Of a DNA stretch of 64,000 nt, positions 1 to 7,197 are shown piece after piece. A model generated the notes under the pieces. The model ran no database searches and was not told the DNA's origin. It saw only the letters and a program-made list of their open reading frames with translations. Position 1 is the first letter of the stretch, and each line of letters begins with the position of its first letter. Origin of the DNA: Sphaerisporangium sp. TRM90804 (lineage in GTDB: Bacteria; Actinomycetota; Actinomycetes; Streptosporangiales; Streptosporangiaceae); contig NZ_JARWAC010000005.1 in the NCBI RefSeq assembly GCF_029846175.1, positions 62,001 to 126,000 of the forward strand, written 5' to 3'. The translations under genes and the position numbers were made by a program.

Positions 1-646
1 AACCCGAGACGCTCAGGAAGTGCCGCCGCCCTTCGGAGAGGACTCCGTCGGCATGGTAGATCTCCGTGGAGACGAACTCCTCGCACTCGAACCGCGTGAG
101 ATCCAGCCCTTGGACCGCGGCGGTGAGCTCTCGCTCGTCGCCGAGGATTCGCACGCCGACGGACCCCGCCTCGGCTCGCGGTTTGAGCACCAGCGGATAA
201 CCGATCCGAGCGGAGATCTCCGCGAGCGGCGGGGAGGAGCCCAGTTCCATGAACCGGGGAATCGGAAGGTCCTGTTTGGCCAGGCGGTCCTTCATGACGA
301 CCTTGTCCCTGAAGGCCCGCACGAGGTCGGCGCCCGGCCCCGGGCAGCCGAACTCCTCGCGAAGCAACGCCGCGGTGAGCACGTCGTGCTCGGAGAGCGC
401 GGCGATCCCGTCGAAGGGGCCGTACCGTTCCGCGAGCTCCCGGGCCGGTGCGACCAGGGTCGCCGGTCGGAGGTCCGCGACGGTGGCGACCCTGCCCGGT
501 TCGACCGGGCCCAGCGCCTTGACGCACCCGGGCGGGGTCAGGAACGACAGAGCGCAGTCGTGCCCCGCGCAGTACCGGAAGTACTCGGCGTCCTCGTCGT
601 CGTACCGGTTGACGACCAGGTAGTGAGGGAGAGCCCGGCTCGGCAT
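1..646 (-). CDS. ATP-grasp ligase, C-terminal part missing (left edge)
   Basis: Partial gene that starts at the ATG at 646-644 and runs off the left edge, leaving 215 residues. The product begins MPSRALPHYLVVNRYDDED and continues with a pre-ATP-grasp-like region, then FRDKVVMKDRL and YPLVLKPRAEAGSVGV, the usual ATP-grasp nucleotide-binding strand with its lysine and Gly/Ser loop. Such enzymes join a carboxylate to an amine through an acyl-phosphate. It lies 81 bp downstream of the MetRS-like gene on the same strand, as the last visible gene of the hydrazine operon, so it probably ligates a pathway intermediate to an amino acid or carrier. The substrate cannot be read from sequence. The opposite strand carries a longer open frame that has no recognisable protein. 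Confidence 0.8.
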   Translation of the reverse strand, partial: MPSRALPHYLVVNRYDDEDAEYFRYCAGHDCALSFLTPPGCVKALGPVEPGRVATVADLRPATLVAPARELAERYGPFDGIAALSEHDVLTAALLREEFGCPGPGADLVRAFRDKVVMKDRLAKQDLPIPRFMELGSSPPLAEISARIGYPLVLKPRAEAGSVGVRILGDERELTAAVQGLDLTRFECEEFVSTEIYHADGVLSEGRRHFLSVSG

Positions 647-727
647 GGTGGTCCTGTCGGTCGAGGTGGGTGGGATCGCGGCGGCCGCGGCGCGGGAGCG
701 GTCACGGTGACTCCAGGCCGCGGGGTG

Positions 728-2368
728 TCAGGCCAGGGAGTGGCGCGAGGAGTCCGGCAGCAGCGGCGCCAGGTCGCCGAGCGTGATCGCCTCGAATCCC
801 CAGGGCGCCCCGCCCTGTCGTGGCCGCGTACAGTCCAGGAAGGCGGCCAGGCGTGGTTCCCCGATCCCGCCGAGCTCCTTCCAGATCCGCAGGGAGAGGC
901 CGGGCATGATCGGGAATCCGAGGACGCTCGTGCCCTTCAGCCACCAGTAGGCGCTCTGCTCCAGGTTCCCGGCGCTCCGCCACCAGAGGTCGAACGCCCT
1001 CACCGCCTCCGACGTCGACACGACCTGCGCGTCCAGGGCGGCGTTCTGCCGGTCGAGCAGCGCCTCCAGCGTCACCAGTCGCTCTTCGGTGACGGGCTCG
1101 GGAACGGAGGAGACGTCGAGTGAGCGGCGGGCCCTGAGCAGCAGCGGCGTCAGCGCGCCGGCCAGCCGGGTGTTGACGACGTCGACGAAGGACCGGGGGT
1201 CCATGCTCTCTCGCCGCTCCTCCAGCCGGGTCCCCGCGAGGAAGTACCGGACGGCGTCCACGTCGATGCGTGGCGACCCGGCGATGTCCGCGGCCCAGAT
1301 CGCGTGCTTCCTGCCGGTGGAGAACTTCTCGCCCTCCAGCAGGTAGAAGTCGTTGATCAGCGCCCGGTCGTAGGCCTTCATGTCCCCGTGCAGCAGCGAG
1401 GTGCCGACGATGCAGACGAGCGTGGGAATCACGTTGTCGATGCCGAGGCTGGTCACCGTGGTGACCCCCGAGTGCGGGTGGAAGGCGTTGACGCCGCTCC
1501 CGCTCATGTGCCCGTGCAGGGCGCCCGCCAGCCTGGCGAACATGAAGATCCCCGCATAGGGGAAGAGGGTCCGCGGCACGTCGGGTTCGGTCCGCTCCAG
1601 CGGGATCCCCCATGCTTCGGGAGCGCTCACCCGCACCATGCCGCCATCGCGGGTCAGGTGATGCCGCACCGTTTCCCGGTAACGTGACGGCACGCCCATC
1701 TCCACCATTCGCGCGCCGAGTTCCCCGGGGTCCGCCGGCTTCAGGAAGAGCGACGAGATCTCGCGCCATTCGAGCGGGCCCACCCCGCCGACGCCCCGGG
1801 CGTCGCGCAGGTTCTCCGGCTGGAAGTGCCCACCGCAGGCCTCACAGAAGTAGCTGCCCGTCTCCGCATCGCAGTCGGGGCAACGGCCCGCGAGCCAGGG
1901 GCCGACGGCGAAACGCCCCGCGGAACGGCTGTAGGGCACCCGCTCCCGGCGGGTGACCACCGCTCCCTTCTCCTTCAGCCGTCGAAGGCACCCGGCCACC
2001 TCTTCCTCGAACGCCGTCCGCCAAGGCTCCTGCGCGGGGTTCACGAAGGCGTCGAGATCGATCTTCATCGCCCGCAGATCCTCGGCGATGAGCGCATGGT
2101 ATTCGGCCGCGAGCTCCCCTTCCGTGCGCCCCTCGGTGGCCGCTTTGAGCGTCATGTACGGCTCGTAGACGTCGCTCCCGGTGATGGTGAGCGGCCGGTC
2201 GCCCCGCATGCGGACGAACCGGCTGAGCAGGTCCATCCGGAGGAAGGGGCCTCCGATGTGCCCGAGGTGGAGTCGTCCGTTGGGCGTCGGCTCCGGGGGG
2301 ACGAGCAGGTAGCGGCGCGGCGGGATGTCACCCGCGGTGCGGATGAGGCGCCCCGAGCCAGTGCCCAT
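728..2368 (-). CDS. Methionyl-tRNA synthetase-like enzyme, predicted activation subunit of a split hydrazine synthetase
   Basis: 546 residues. The class I aaRS HIGH motif is HLGH (34-37), a CxxC-x8-CxxC zinc knuckle sits at 163-178, and GIDN at 309-312 matches the MetRS ATP-site region. The KMSKS loop is changed to KFSTGRKH (348-355). The fold is therefore MetRS, but the enzyme is unlikely to be the housekeeping one. In the s56-p1 pathway a MetRS-like domain fused to a cupin (Spb40) activates an amino acid and esterifies it to N6-hydroxylysine before N-N bond formation. Here a separate cupin, a lysine N-hydroxylase and an FAD oxidoreductase sit directly upstream in the operon. The start ATG at 2368 overlaps the preceding TGA by one base. 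The activated amino acid is not predictable; a self-resistance MetRS is a weaker alternative. Confidence 0.85.
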   Translation of the reverse strand: MGTGSGRLIRTAGDIPPRRYLLVPPEPTPNGRLHLGHIGGPFLRMDLLSRFVRMRGDRPLTITGSDVYEPYMTLKAATEGRTEGELAAEYHALIAEDLRAMKIDLDAFVNPAQEPWRTAFEEEVAGCLRRLKEKGAVVTRRERVPYSRSAGRFAVGPWLAGRCPDCDAETGSYFCEACGGHFQPENLRDARGVGGVGPLEWREISSLFLKPADPGELGARMVEMGVPSRYRETVRHHLTRDGGMVRVSAPEAWGIPLERTEPDVPRTLFPYAGIFMFARLAGALHGHMSGSGVNAFHPHSGVTTVTSLGIDNVIPTLVCIVGTSLLHGDMKAYDRALINDFYLLEGEKFSTGRKHAIWAADIAGSPRIDVDAVRYFLAGTRLEERRESMDPRSFVDVVNTRLAGALTPLLLRARRSLDVSSVPEPVTEERLVTLEALLDRQNAALDAQVVSTSEAVRAFDLWWRSAGNLEQSAYWWLKGTSVLGFPIMPGLSLRIWKELGGIGEPRLAAFLDCTRPRQGGAPWGFEAITLGDLAPLLPDSSRHSLA

Positions 2369-3453
2369 CAGCGCTCGCCTCCGGCCGCTTGCCGGGTGAG
2401 CAGGCCGAGGGCCTGTTCGGCCGTCGCCGGTGCCAGGCGGTAACCCGACCCGTTGCCGCCGACGGCGAGGACGACGCCGGGGTGACCGGGCACCGGTTCG
2501 ACCAGCGGCAGACGGTCGTGGGTGTAGCCGTCGTAGAACGCCAGTCCGTCCGCGCCGACCCCGGGGAAGGCGGGAAGGTACCGGCGCAGCACGCGTGTCG
2601 CCTCGCTTCGGTCGGCCGCGCCGAGTGCCGGTGGCCCCGACAGCGGCGAGCCGTCCCATTCCCGGCAGGTGAAGCTGAAGAGCCAGCGGCCGCTGCGCGT
2701 CTCGGGAAGCAGGAAGGCGTCGTCATCCTCGAAGATCAGGACGGGCGCGTTCTCGGGCGGCCTCTCGTCCAGGTAGAACGCCGCGACCTTCTTGATGCGG
2801 AGCCCGGCCGCCCGGATCCGGTCGCCGAAGGGCCCCACGGGCGCCCACGGCCCGGTGGCGATGATCGCCTCACGGCATCGCGCGAGCCGTTGCCCCCGGT
2901 GTCCGAGCAGGTGGTAGCCGCCCGCGTGCGGATCCAAGGCGGTGACGCGCACGTCGTCCCAGACGGCACAGCCGGCGAGGTCCCGCTGCCGGGCGAGAAG
3001 GCTTCGAGCCAGCCCGCCGACGTCCGCGTGATGGGAGCCGTCCGAACGCAGAACCATCCGGTCCCCGGATGGGCGCAGACCGGGGAAGACTCCGGCCAGG
3101 ACGTCCGGATCGGCCTCGCCGAGGCGAGGGCCGGCCATCGTCTCGCGAAGGCGGTTGTAGCCGCAGCGCTCGATCAGCCAGAGGGTGTCCACCGGGCGCA
3201 CGGGCAGCGCGGGGTGCTCGGCGAGCAGCTTCTGGTAGAGGTCCCTGCTGCGCGCCGCCAGCCGGCGCTGGCGGGCGTCGCGTCCGGTCGGCACGTCCAG
3301 CCCCGCGGAGAAGCCGCTCGCGTTGGGGCCGCCCTGGTCGACCGTGAGCACGCGCAGTCCCGGTTCCCTGACGGTGGCGAGGTGGCCGGCGAGCGCGCCG
3401 ACGATCCCGGCCCCGATGACCGCGAGGTCGAAGGCACGGTTCGTGTCCGTCAT
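2368..3453 (-). CDS. FAD-dependent amine/amino-acid oxidoreductase (DAO family), predicted hydrazino-acid releasing enzyme
   Basis: 361 residues. The N-terminus LAVIGAGIVGALAGHLA (about 10-26) is a Rossmann FAD-binding GxGxxG motif. The overall architecture is that of the glycine/D-amino-acid oxidase family, with a C-terminal AVGGNGSGYRLAP FAD-contact segment. In s56-p1 biosynthesis an FAD enzyme (Spb39) oxidatively cleaves the lysine-derived half of the N-N-linked intermediate and releases a hydrazino acid. The position here, between cupin and MetRS-like genes, supports the same role; this is inference from context. The ATG at 3453 overlaps the cupin stop (ATGA), and the stop overlaps the MetRS-like start, so the three are translationally coupled. 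A longer upstream frame exists but has no homology-like content. Confidence 0.85.
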   Translation of the reverse strand: MTDTNRAFDLAVIGAGIVGALAGHLATVREPGLRVLTVDQGGPNASGFSAGLDVPTGRDARQRRLAARSRDLYQKLLAEHPALPVRPVDTLWLIERCGYNRLRETMAGPRLGEADPDVLAGVFPGLRPSGDRMVLRSDGSHHADVGGLARSLLARQRDLAGCAVWDDVRVTALDPHAGGYHLLGHRGQRLARCREAIIATGPWAPVGPFGDRIRAAGLRIKKVAAFYLDERPPENAPVLIFEDDDAFLLPETRSGRWLFSFTCREWDGSPLSGPPALGAADRSEATRVLRRYLPAFPGVGADGLAFYDGYTHDRLPLVEPVPGHPGVVLAVGGNGSGYRLAPATAEQALGLLTRQAAGGER

Positions 3454-3785
3454 CGGCTGCTCCGCCACCAGATCGACAACACGCTGAGCGGGCCGGCGGG
3501 GTCCGCCGTCGCCACGTGCTCGCCGAAGGGCGCGAAGCACAGCAGATCGCCTTTGCCGACGGGGTACGACCCGCCGTCGTATCGGACCGTTCCCGTGCCG
3601 TCGAGCACGAGCCAGATCTCGGTCACGGAATGACTGTCGGGCGGGCTCGCGCACCCCGGCGCCACCGTGAACCGGGCCATGGAGAACGGCTTGTCCCCCT
3701 CGATGCCTTCGAGGGACACGGCCCATTCCTCCAGTGCCTCGAACTCACGCGGCAGGGCCTCGAACTCGAGTCGTGGAAGGCTCAC
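3450..3785 (-). CDS. Stand-alone small cupin, predicted N-N bond-forming subunit of a split hydrazine synthetase
   Basis: 111 residues, starting at the GTG at 3785, which overlaps the hydroxylase stop as GTGA. Cupin motif 1 is seen as HSVTEIWLVLDGTG (52-65), with His and Glu ligands, and motif 2 as GDLLCFAPFGEH (79-90), with the second His. The protein is only one double-stranded beta-helix domain. In characterised hydrazine synthetases such a cupin is one domain of a fusion with a MetRS-like domain and catalyses the rearrangement of the aminoacyl-O-N-lysine ester into an N-N bond. Here it is a separate gene in the same operon, which is the unusual feature. A generic sugar or regulatory cupin is possible on sequence alone; the neighbours decide. 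Confidence 0.85.
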   Translation of the reverse strand: MSLPRLEFEALPREFEALEEWAVSLEGIEGDKPFSMARFTVAPGCASPPDSHSVTEIWLVLDGTGTVRYDGGSYPVGKGDLLCFAPFGEHVATADPAGPLSVLSIWWRSSR

Positions 3786-5002
3786 GTGTTGTACCTCCGG
3801 TATCCGAGGATCGCGTTGAGGATGACCGCGCTCCGCCAGGAGAGCAGGCTGAGGTTGGGGTCGGCGACGCCCCAGGCGTGCCGGGCGCCGTTCTGCAGGA
3901 AGACGCGGCCGCGGGCCCTGCCGTCCAGGGCCAGTGAGAAGTCCTCCCCCACGACGAGCCCTTCGGCCGTCTTCGCCAGCCGAGGGGCGAGGTCGCGCAT
4001 GAAGGCCGGGAGGCGGTACTCGTAGCCGGTGGCGAGGATCACGACGTCCGACCGCACCAGGGCGGGCTCGGGCCCCTGGACCTCCAGCTGCCAGCCGTGG
4101 GACAGCCGCTCGCAACCCCTCACCTCCGACCGGCACATCAGCCGGAGCCAGTTCTTGCGCCCCAGCAGGCATTCGTGCCGGTAACGCTCGCGGTAGATGT
4201 CCTCCAGGGTCGCCAGGTCGATGCCGTCGCTCGCGTACTTCTGCTCGGCCAGGAGCTCTCGTCTGGAGGTCTCCGGCAGACCGTGGAACTCACGGGCGTA
4301 CCCGGGAAAGAAGTACTCGTTGGTGAACGGGGAGTCGTCCATCGGCAGCAGACCTGGCCTTCGCGTGATCCAGTCGATGCTCCGAGGCGGCTCGGCGAGG
4401 CGCATCAGATGGCGGACGATCTCGGCTCCCGACTGCCCTCCGCCGACGACGGTGACGGCCCTGTCGGACAGCTCCCGCCGTCTCAGCAGGTACTGCCCGG
4501 CGTGGAACACCTCCGAGCACAGATGGGGGCGCATGCACGCGGGGACGAACGGTGTCTGACCGGTCCCGAGGACCACGTTCCTCGCCGTGACCTCGCCGTG
4601 TTCCCAGCGGAGGACGAAATCACCGTCGCGTTGTGAGACGCTGCGCACCTCGACGCCGAACTCGATGGACGGGATGGTCCTGGACGCCCACTGGAGGTAC
4701 TGGTCGAACTCCGTCCGCAGGACCGAGGGAAACCGCGCGGTGAGGAACCGGTAGAGCCGCCCCTCCGCGGCGAGGAAGGCCAGGAACGAGTATCGGCTGG
4801 TCGGATCCACCAACGTGACCAGGTCCTTCAGAGGCGAGACCTGCAGCGTCGCCTCGGGCAGGAGCAGGCCGGGGTGCCACGCCGCGCTCTCCCGGGCCTC
4901 CAGGTGCACCCCACGCAGGTTCTCGACGTTGTCCCCGAGCGCCGCGAGGCTGAGGTTGGCCGGGCCGACGCCGACCGCCGCGTAGTCGTAGACCTCGGTC
5001 AT
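3782..5002 (-). CDS. L-lysine N6-monooxygenase (NADPH, FAD)
   Basis: 406 residues of the IucD/SidA/PvdA N-hydroxylating monooxygenase family. The FAD motif GVGPANLSLA is at 11-20, an NADPH-binding VVGGGQSGAEIV lies near the middle, and the C-terminal ATGYEYRLP segment carries the typical ATGY motif. It would hydroxylate the side-chain amine of lysine (or ornithine) with O2 and NADPH. Siderophore pathways use such enzymes, but there is no siderophore synthetase, acyltransferase or TonB/ABC receptor here. Coupling with the cupin and MetRS-like genes instead points to N6-hydroxylysine as the hydrazine precursor. It overlaps the ATP-grasp gene upstream (ATGA) and the cupin downstream (GTGA). Confidence 0.9.
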   Translation of the reverse strand: MTEVYDYAAVGVGPANLSLAALGDNVENLRGVHLEARESAAWHPGLLLPEATLQVSPLKDLVTLVDPTSRYSFLAFLAAEGRLYRFLTARFPSVLRTEFDQYLQWASRTIPSIEFGVEVRSVSQRDGDFVLRWEHGEVTARNVVLGTGQTPFVPACMRPHLCSEVFHAGQYLLRRRELSDRAVTVVGGGQSGAEIVRHLMRLAEPPRSIDWITRRPGLLPMDDSPFTNEYFFPGYAREFHGLPETSRRELLAEQKYASDGIDLATLEDIYRERYRHECLLGRKNWLRLMCRSEVRGCERLSHGWQLEVQGPEPALVRSDVVILATGYEYRLPAFMRDLAPRLAKTAEGLVVGEDFSLALDGRARGRVFLQNGARHAWGVADPNLSLLSWRSAVILNAILGYRRYNT

Positions 5003-6246
5003 TTGACGATCATCAGATCGCCCAGCGACTTCCAGAACTCCCGGGCGGCCGGGTGCGACTGCGCCGTGTAGCGCACCCAGGCCAGCCGCGAACGGCAGTC
5101 GCCGGTCTTGGGGATGGGGGCGCCCGGGGGGATGGAGACGTGCCGCCCGATGACATCGGGCAGGTCTCCCAGCTCGTCCCAGCCGAGTATCCCGGAGTAG
5201 GAGTCGAGGTGGTCGGCGGTGAGGAACCTGACAGCGGCGTTCGGCGCGCGGGGGGCGCCGAACGCCGCCAACTCCCCGGGGTCGACGCCGAGACCGGCCG
5301 CGAGCGTGACCGCCACCAGATCGGTGCCGGTGACCTGGCGAACCAGCTCCGGAATGCCGTCGCCCGCGAGTCGAGCGCCGAGCTCGATCAGAACGGGGCC
5401 CTCGCCGTTCAGGCGCAGCTCGCAGTGGAACGGGCCGGTCGTGACGTTGAGCGCCCGGACGACCTGCGCGGTGTACTCGGCCACGTCGCCCACCACGTCG
5501 TCCGGCAGGTCCGCCGGTGTCAGGTGGCCCAGCTCGACGAACCTCGGCTCGGCGCCGAGAACCTTCTCCGTGATCGCGACGACGGTCACCCGGCCGTTCT
5601 CGACATAGCCGTCGGTGCTGACCTCCCGGCCGGACACGTACTGCTCGACGACCACGGTGTGACCCATCGGACGGCCGAGGTCGAGCTCCCGGTCATCGGC
5701 GAGGGCGGTGTACGCGGCGGCGAGCTGGGGCCAGTCGTCGGCCCGGCTCACATGGATGCTCCCGGAGGACTCGACCGGCTTCATCACGCACGGGTAGCCG
5801 ACGTGCGCGGCCGCGGAGCGCAGCCCGTCCAGGGACCGCGCCTCGGCGAACCTCGGGGCGCGCAGTCCGGCCGCGGCGATCCTCTCTCGCATGCGCGCCT
5901 TGTTGCGGACCGCGTCCACCGTCGCCACCGGCAGGCCGGGCAGCCCGAGACGCGCCGCGAGCCTGGCCGTCGAGGCGACGTAGAAGTCGCACCCCGGGAG
6001 CACCGCCGTGAGCGGCGCGCGCTCGTGGAACGCGCCGACGGCGTCTAAGAGCGCCTGCTCGTCGTTGGTGTCGACGGTCAGGACGATGTCGACGACCTTT
6101 CTGAGGTCCGCCGGGATCTCGCACTCGCCGGAGTCCTGCGAGGCGACCACCACCGTGACGCCGAGGCGGTGCGCGAGCCGGGCGACGTCCGCGCCGCCGG
6201 ACACCGGCTCAACGATCAGGACGGACGAACCGACTGGATCGAACAC
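4999..6246 (-). CDS. ATP-grasp amino-acid/carboxylate ligase
   Basis: 415 residues. A Rossmann-like N-domain is followed by an ATP-grasp domain: KARMRERI at about 130, YPCVMKPVESSGSIHV at about 165, VVVEQYVSGREVSTDGYV, and the metal-binding GPFHCELRLNGEGPVLIELGARLAGDGIP. This resembles L-amino-acid ligases and carboxylate-amine ligases such as BacD, which make peptide bonds through an acyl-phosphate. The GTG start at 6246 is fixed by a perfect AGGAGG 7 bp upstream. It is the third gene of the operon and overlaps the hydroxylase. The likely job is peptide-bond formation with a hydrazino or hydroxylated amino acid; the substrates are unknown. Confidence 0.88.
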   Translation of the reverse strand: MFDPVGSSVLIVEPVSGGADVARLAHRLGVTVVVASQDSGECEIPADLRKVVDIVLTVDTNDEQALLDAVGAFHERAPLTAVLPGCDFYVASTARLAARLGLPGLPVATVDAVRNKARMRERIAAAGLRAPRFAEARSLDGLRSAAAHVGYPCVMKPVESSGSIHVSRADDWPQLAAAYTALADDRELDLGRPMGHTVVVEQYVSGREVSTDGYVENGRVTVVAITEKVLGAEPRFVELGHLTPADLPDDVVGDVAEYTAQVVRALNVTTGPFHCELRLNGEGPVLIELGARLAGDGIPELVRQVTGTDLVAVTLAAGLGVDPGELAAFGAPRAPNAAVRFLTADHLDSYSGILGWDELGDLPDVIGRHVSIPPGAPIPKTGDCRSRLAWVRYTAQSHPAAREFWKSLGDLMIVK

Positions 6247-6267
6247 GGGTTGACCTCCTTTCCGGTC

Positions 6268-7155
6268 TCACGCCTGCTTGGCCGTGGTGTAGACGACCAG
6301 TTCCCGCTCCCCGGCCTCGAAGCGGACGTCCAGCGAGGACAACTCGCCGAGGCCGCCGAGATGCGTACCGCCGCAGGGGATCCGGGCGCGCCCCGCCGGC
6401 AGCTCGCAGGTCCACCAGCGGCGGGCGGTGAGTCCCGGTCCCTCGGTCTCGATCACGCTGCAACCGCCGGCCGCGATCCACTCCGCCAGCCGGGCCGTGA
6501 CGGCCTCCTGTACCGAGTCGATCCGCTCCAGAAAAACCGCCACCTCCAGACCGGCTTTGCGCAGCGACTTGCCGAGGCGGTACCGGTCGACGCTCTGCCC
6601 CGGGCTCATCCTCGACGTCGTGATCGCGAGCTGGTCGAAGTCCGGGTGGCCGAGACAGTCGACGCGCGGGGACTTGCGCCACAGGTCGCGAAGCTCCATG
6701 TTCAGCGCGAGGGACATCAGATGGGCTCCGGTGTGCGCGGCGCTCAGGCTCGCCCGGCGGGCCGTGTCCACCTTCAGCGTCACCGCGTTCCCCACGAGAG
6801 CCGCGGGAGGCGTGTCGGCGGCCATCTCCACGACGTGGCCCACCAGGAAGGCCCAGCCCGGGTCGGTGCGCCGGGCGGGTATCGCCTCCCCCCGGTGCAC
6901 CGAGCCGTCCGGGCCGACCGCCATCGTGATGGCGTCGACGACGGTGTGCTCCGTCTCCCGGACGGTCGCAGTACCCCGATCACCCGGCTGGTCGGGCCAG
7001 GTGTGGTCGATCGGGTGGAACGGCGTCCGGTCCGTCGCCACCAGCAGCGCCCCGTCGTCGCCGGCGGGCTCCGCCAGGACGATCCTCGCCTCGCACTCCC
7101 CGACGCCCTGCGGGAAGAGAACAACCGTGCTCTCGGTCGGAAAGCTCACGCCCAT
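6268..7155 (-). CDS. Stand-alone alanyl-tRNA editing-domain (AlaX-like) protein
   Basis: 295 residues. The zinc-binding pattern of AlaRS and AlaX editing domains is intact: HTGAH (141-145) and CGGTH (261-265). A TPFHPIDHTWPDQPGDRG stretch near 44-61 corresponds to the TPFYaegGGQvgDtG motif of the editing fold. The family deacylates mischarged tRNA such as Ser-tRNA(Ala) or Gly-tRNA(Ala). Its place inside the hydrazine operon is unusual. It could clear tRNA mischarged with the pathway's own amino-acid analogue (self-protection), or act as a repurposed hydrolase or tRNA-dependent biosynthetic enzyme. Both ideas are inference. It lies 42 bp after the oxygenase and 21 bp before the ATP-grasp gene. 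Confidence 0.85.
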   Translation of the reverse strand: MGVSFPTESTVVLFPQGVGECEARIVLAEPAGDDGALLVATDRTPFHPIDHTWPDQPGDRGTATVRETEHTVVDAITMAVGPDGSVHRGEAIPARRTDPGWAFLVGHVVEMAADTPPAALVGNAVTLKVDTARRASLSAAHTGAHLMSLALNMELRDLWRKSPRVDCLGHPDFDQLAITTSRMSPGQSVDRYRLGKSLRKAGLEVAVFLERIDSVQEAVTARLAEWIAAGGCSVIETEGPGLTARRWWTCELPAGRARIPCGGTHLGGLGELSSLDVRFEAGERELVVYTTAKQA

Positions 7156-7197
7156 GTCGCCCTTGCTCTTTCGTGGATGGATCAGACAGTCGATGGA

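Noticed and set aside
20-1123. Long plus-strand open frame over the left edge
   Set aside because: It is antisense to the ATP-grasp and MetRS-like genes, has no recognisable domain, and its composition reflects GC skew of the real genes.
3782-5002. Siderophore cluster built on the lysine N-hydroxylase
   Set aside because: No acyltransferase, IucA/IucC-type synthetase, NRPS or iron transport gene is present; the cupin and MetRS-like partners indicate hydrazine chemistry.
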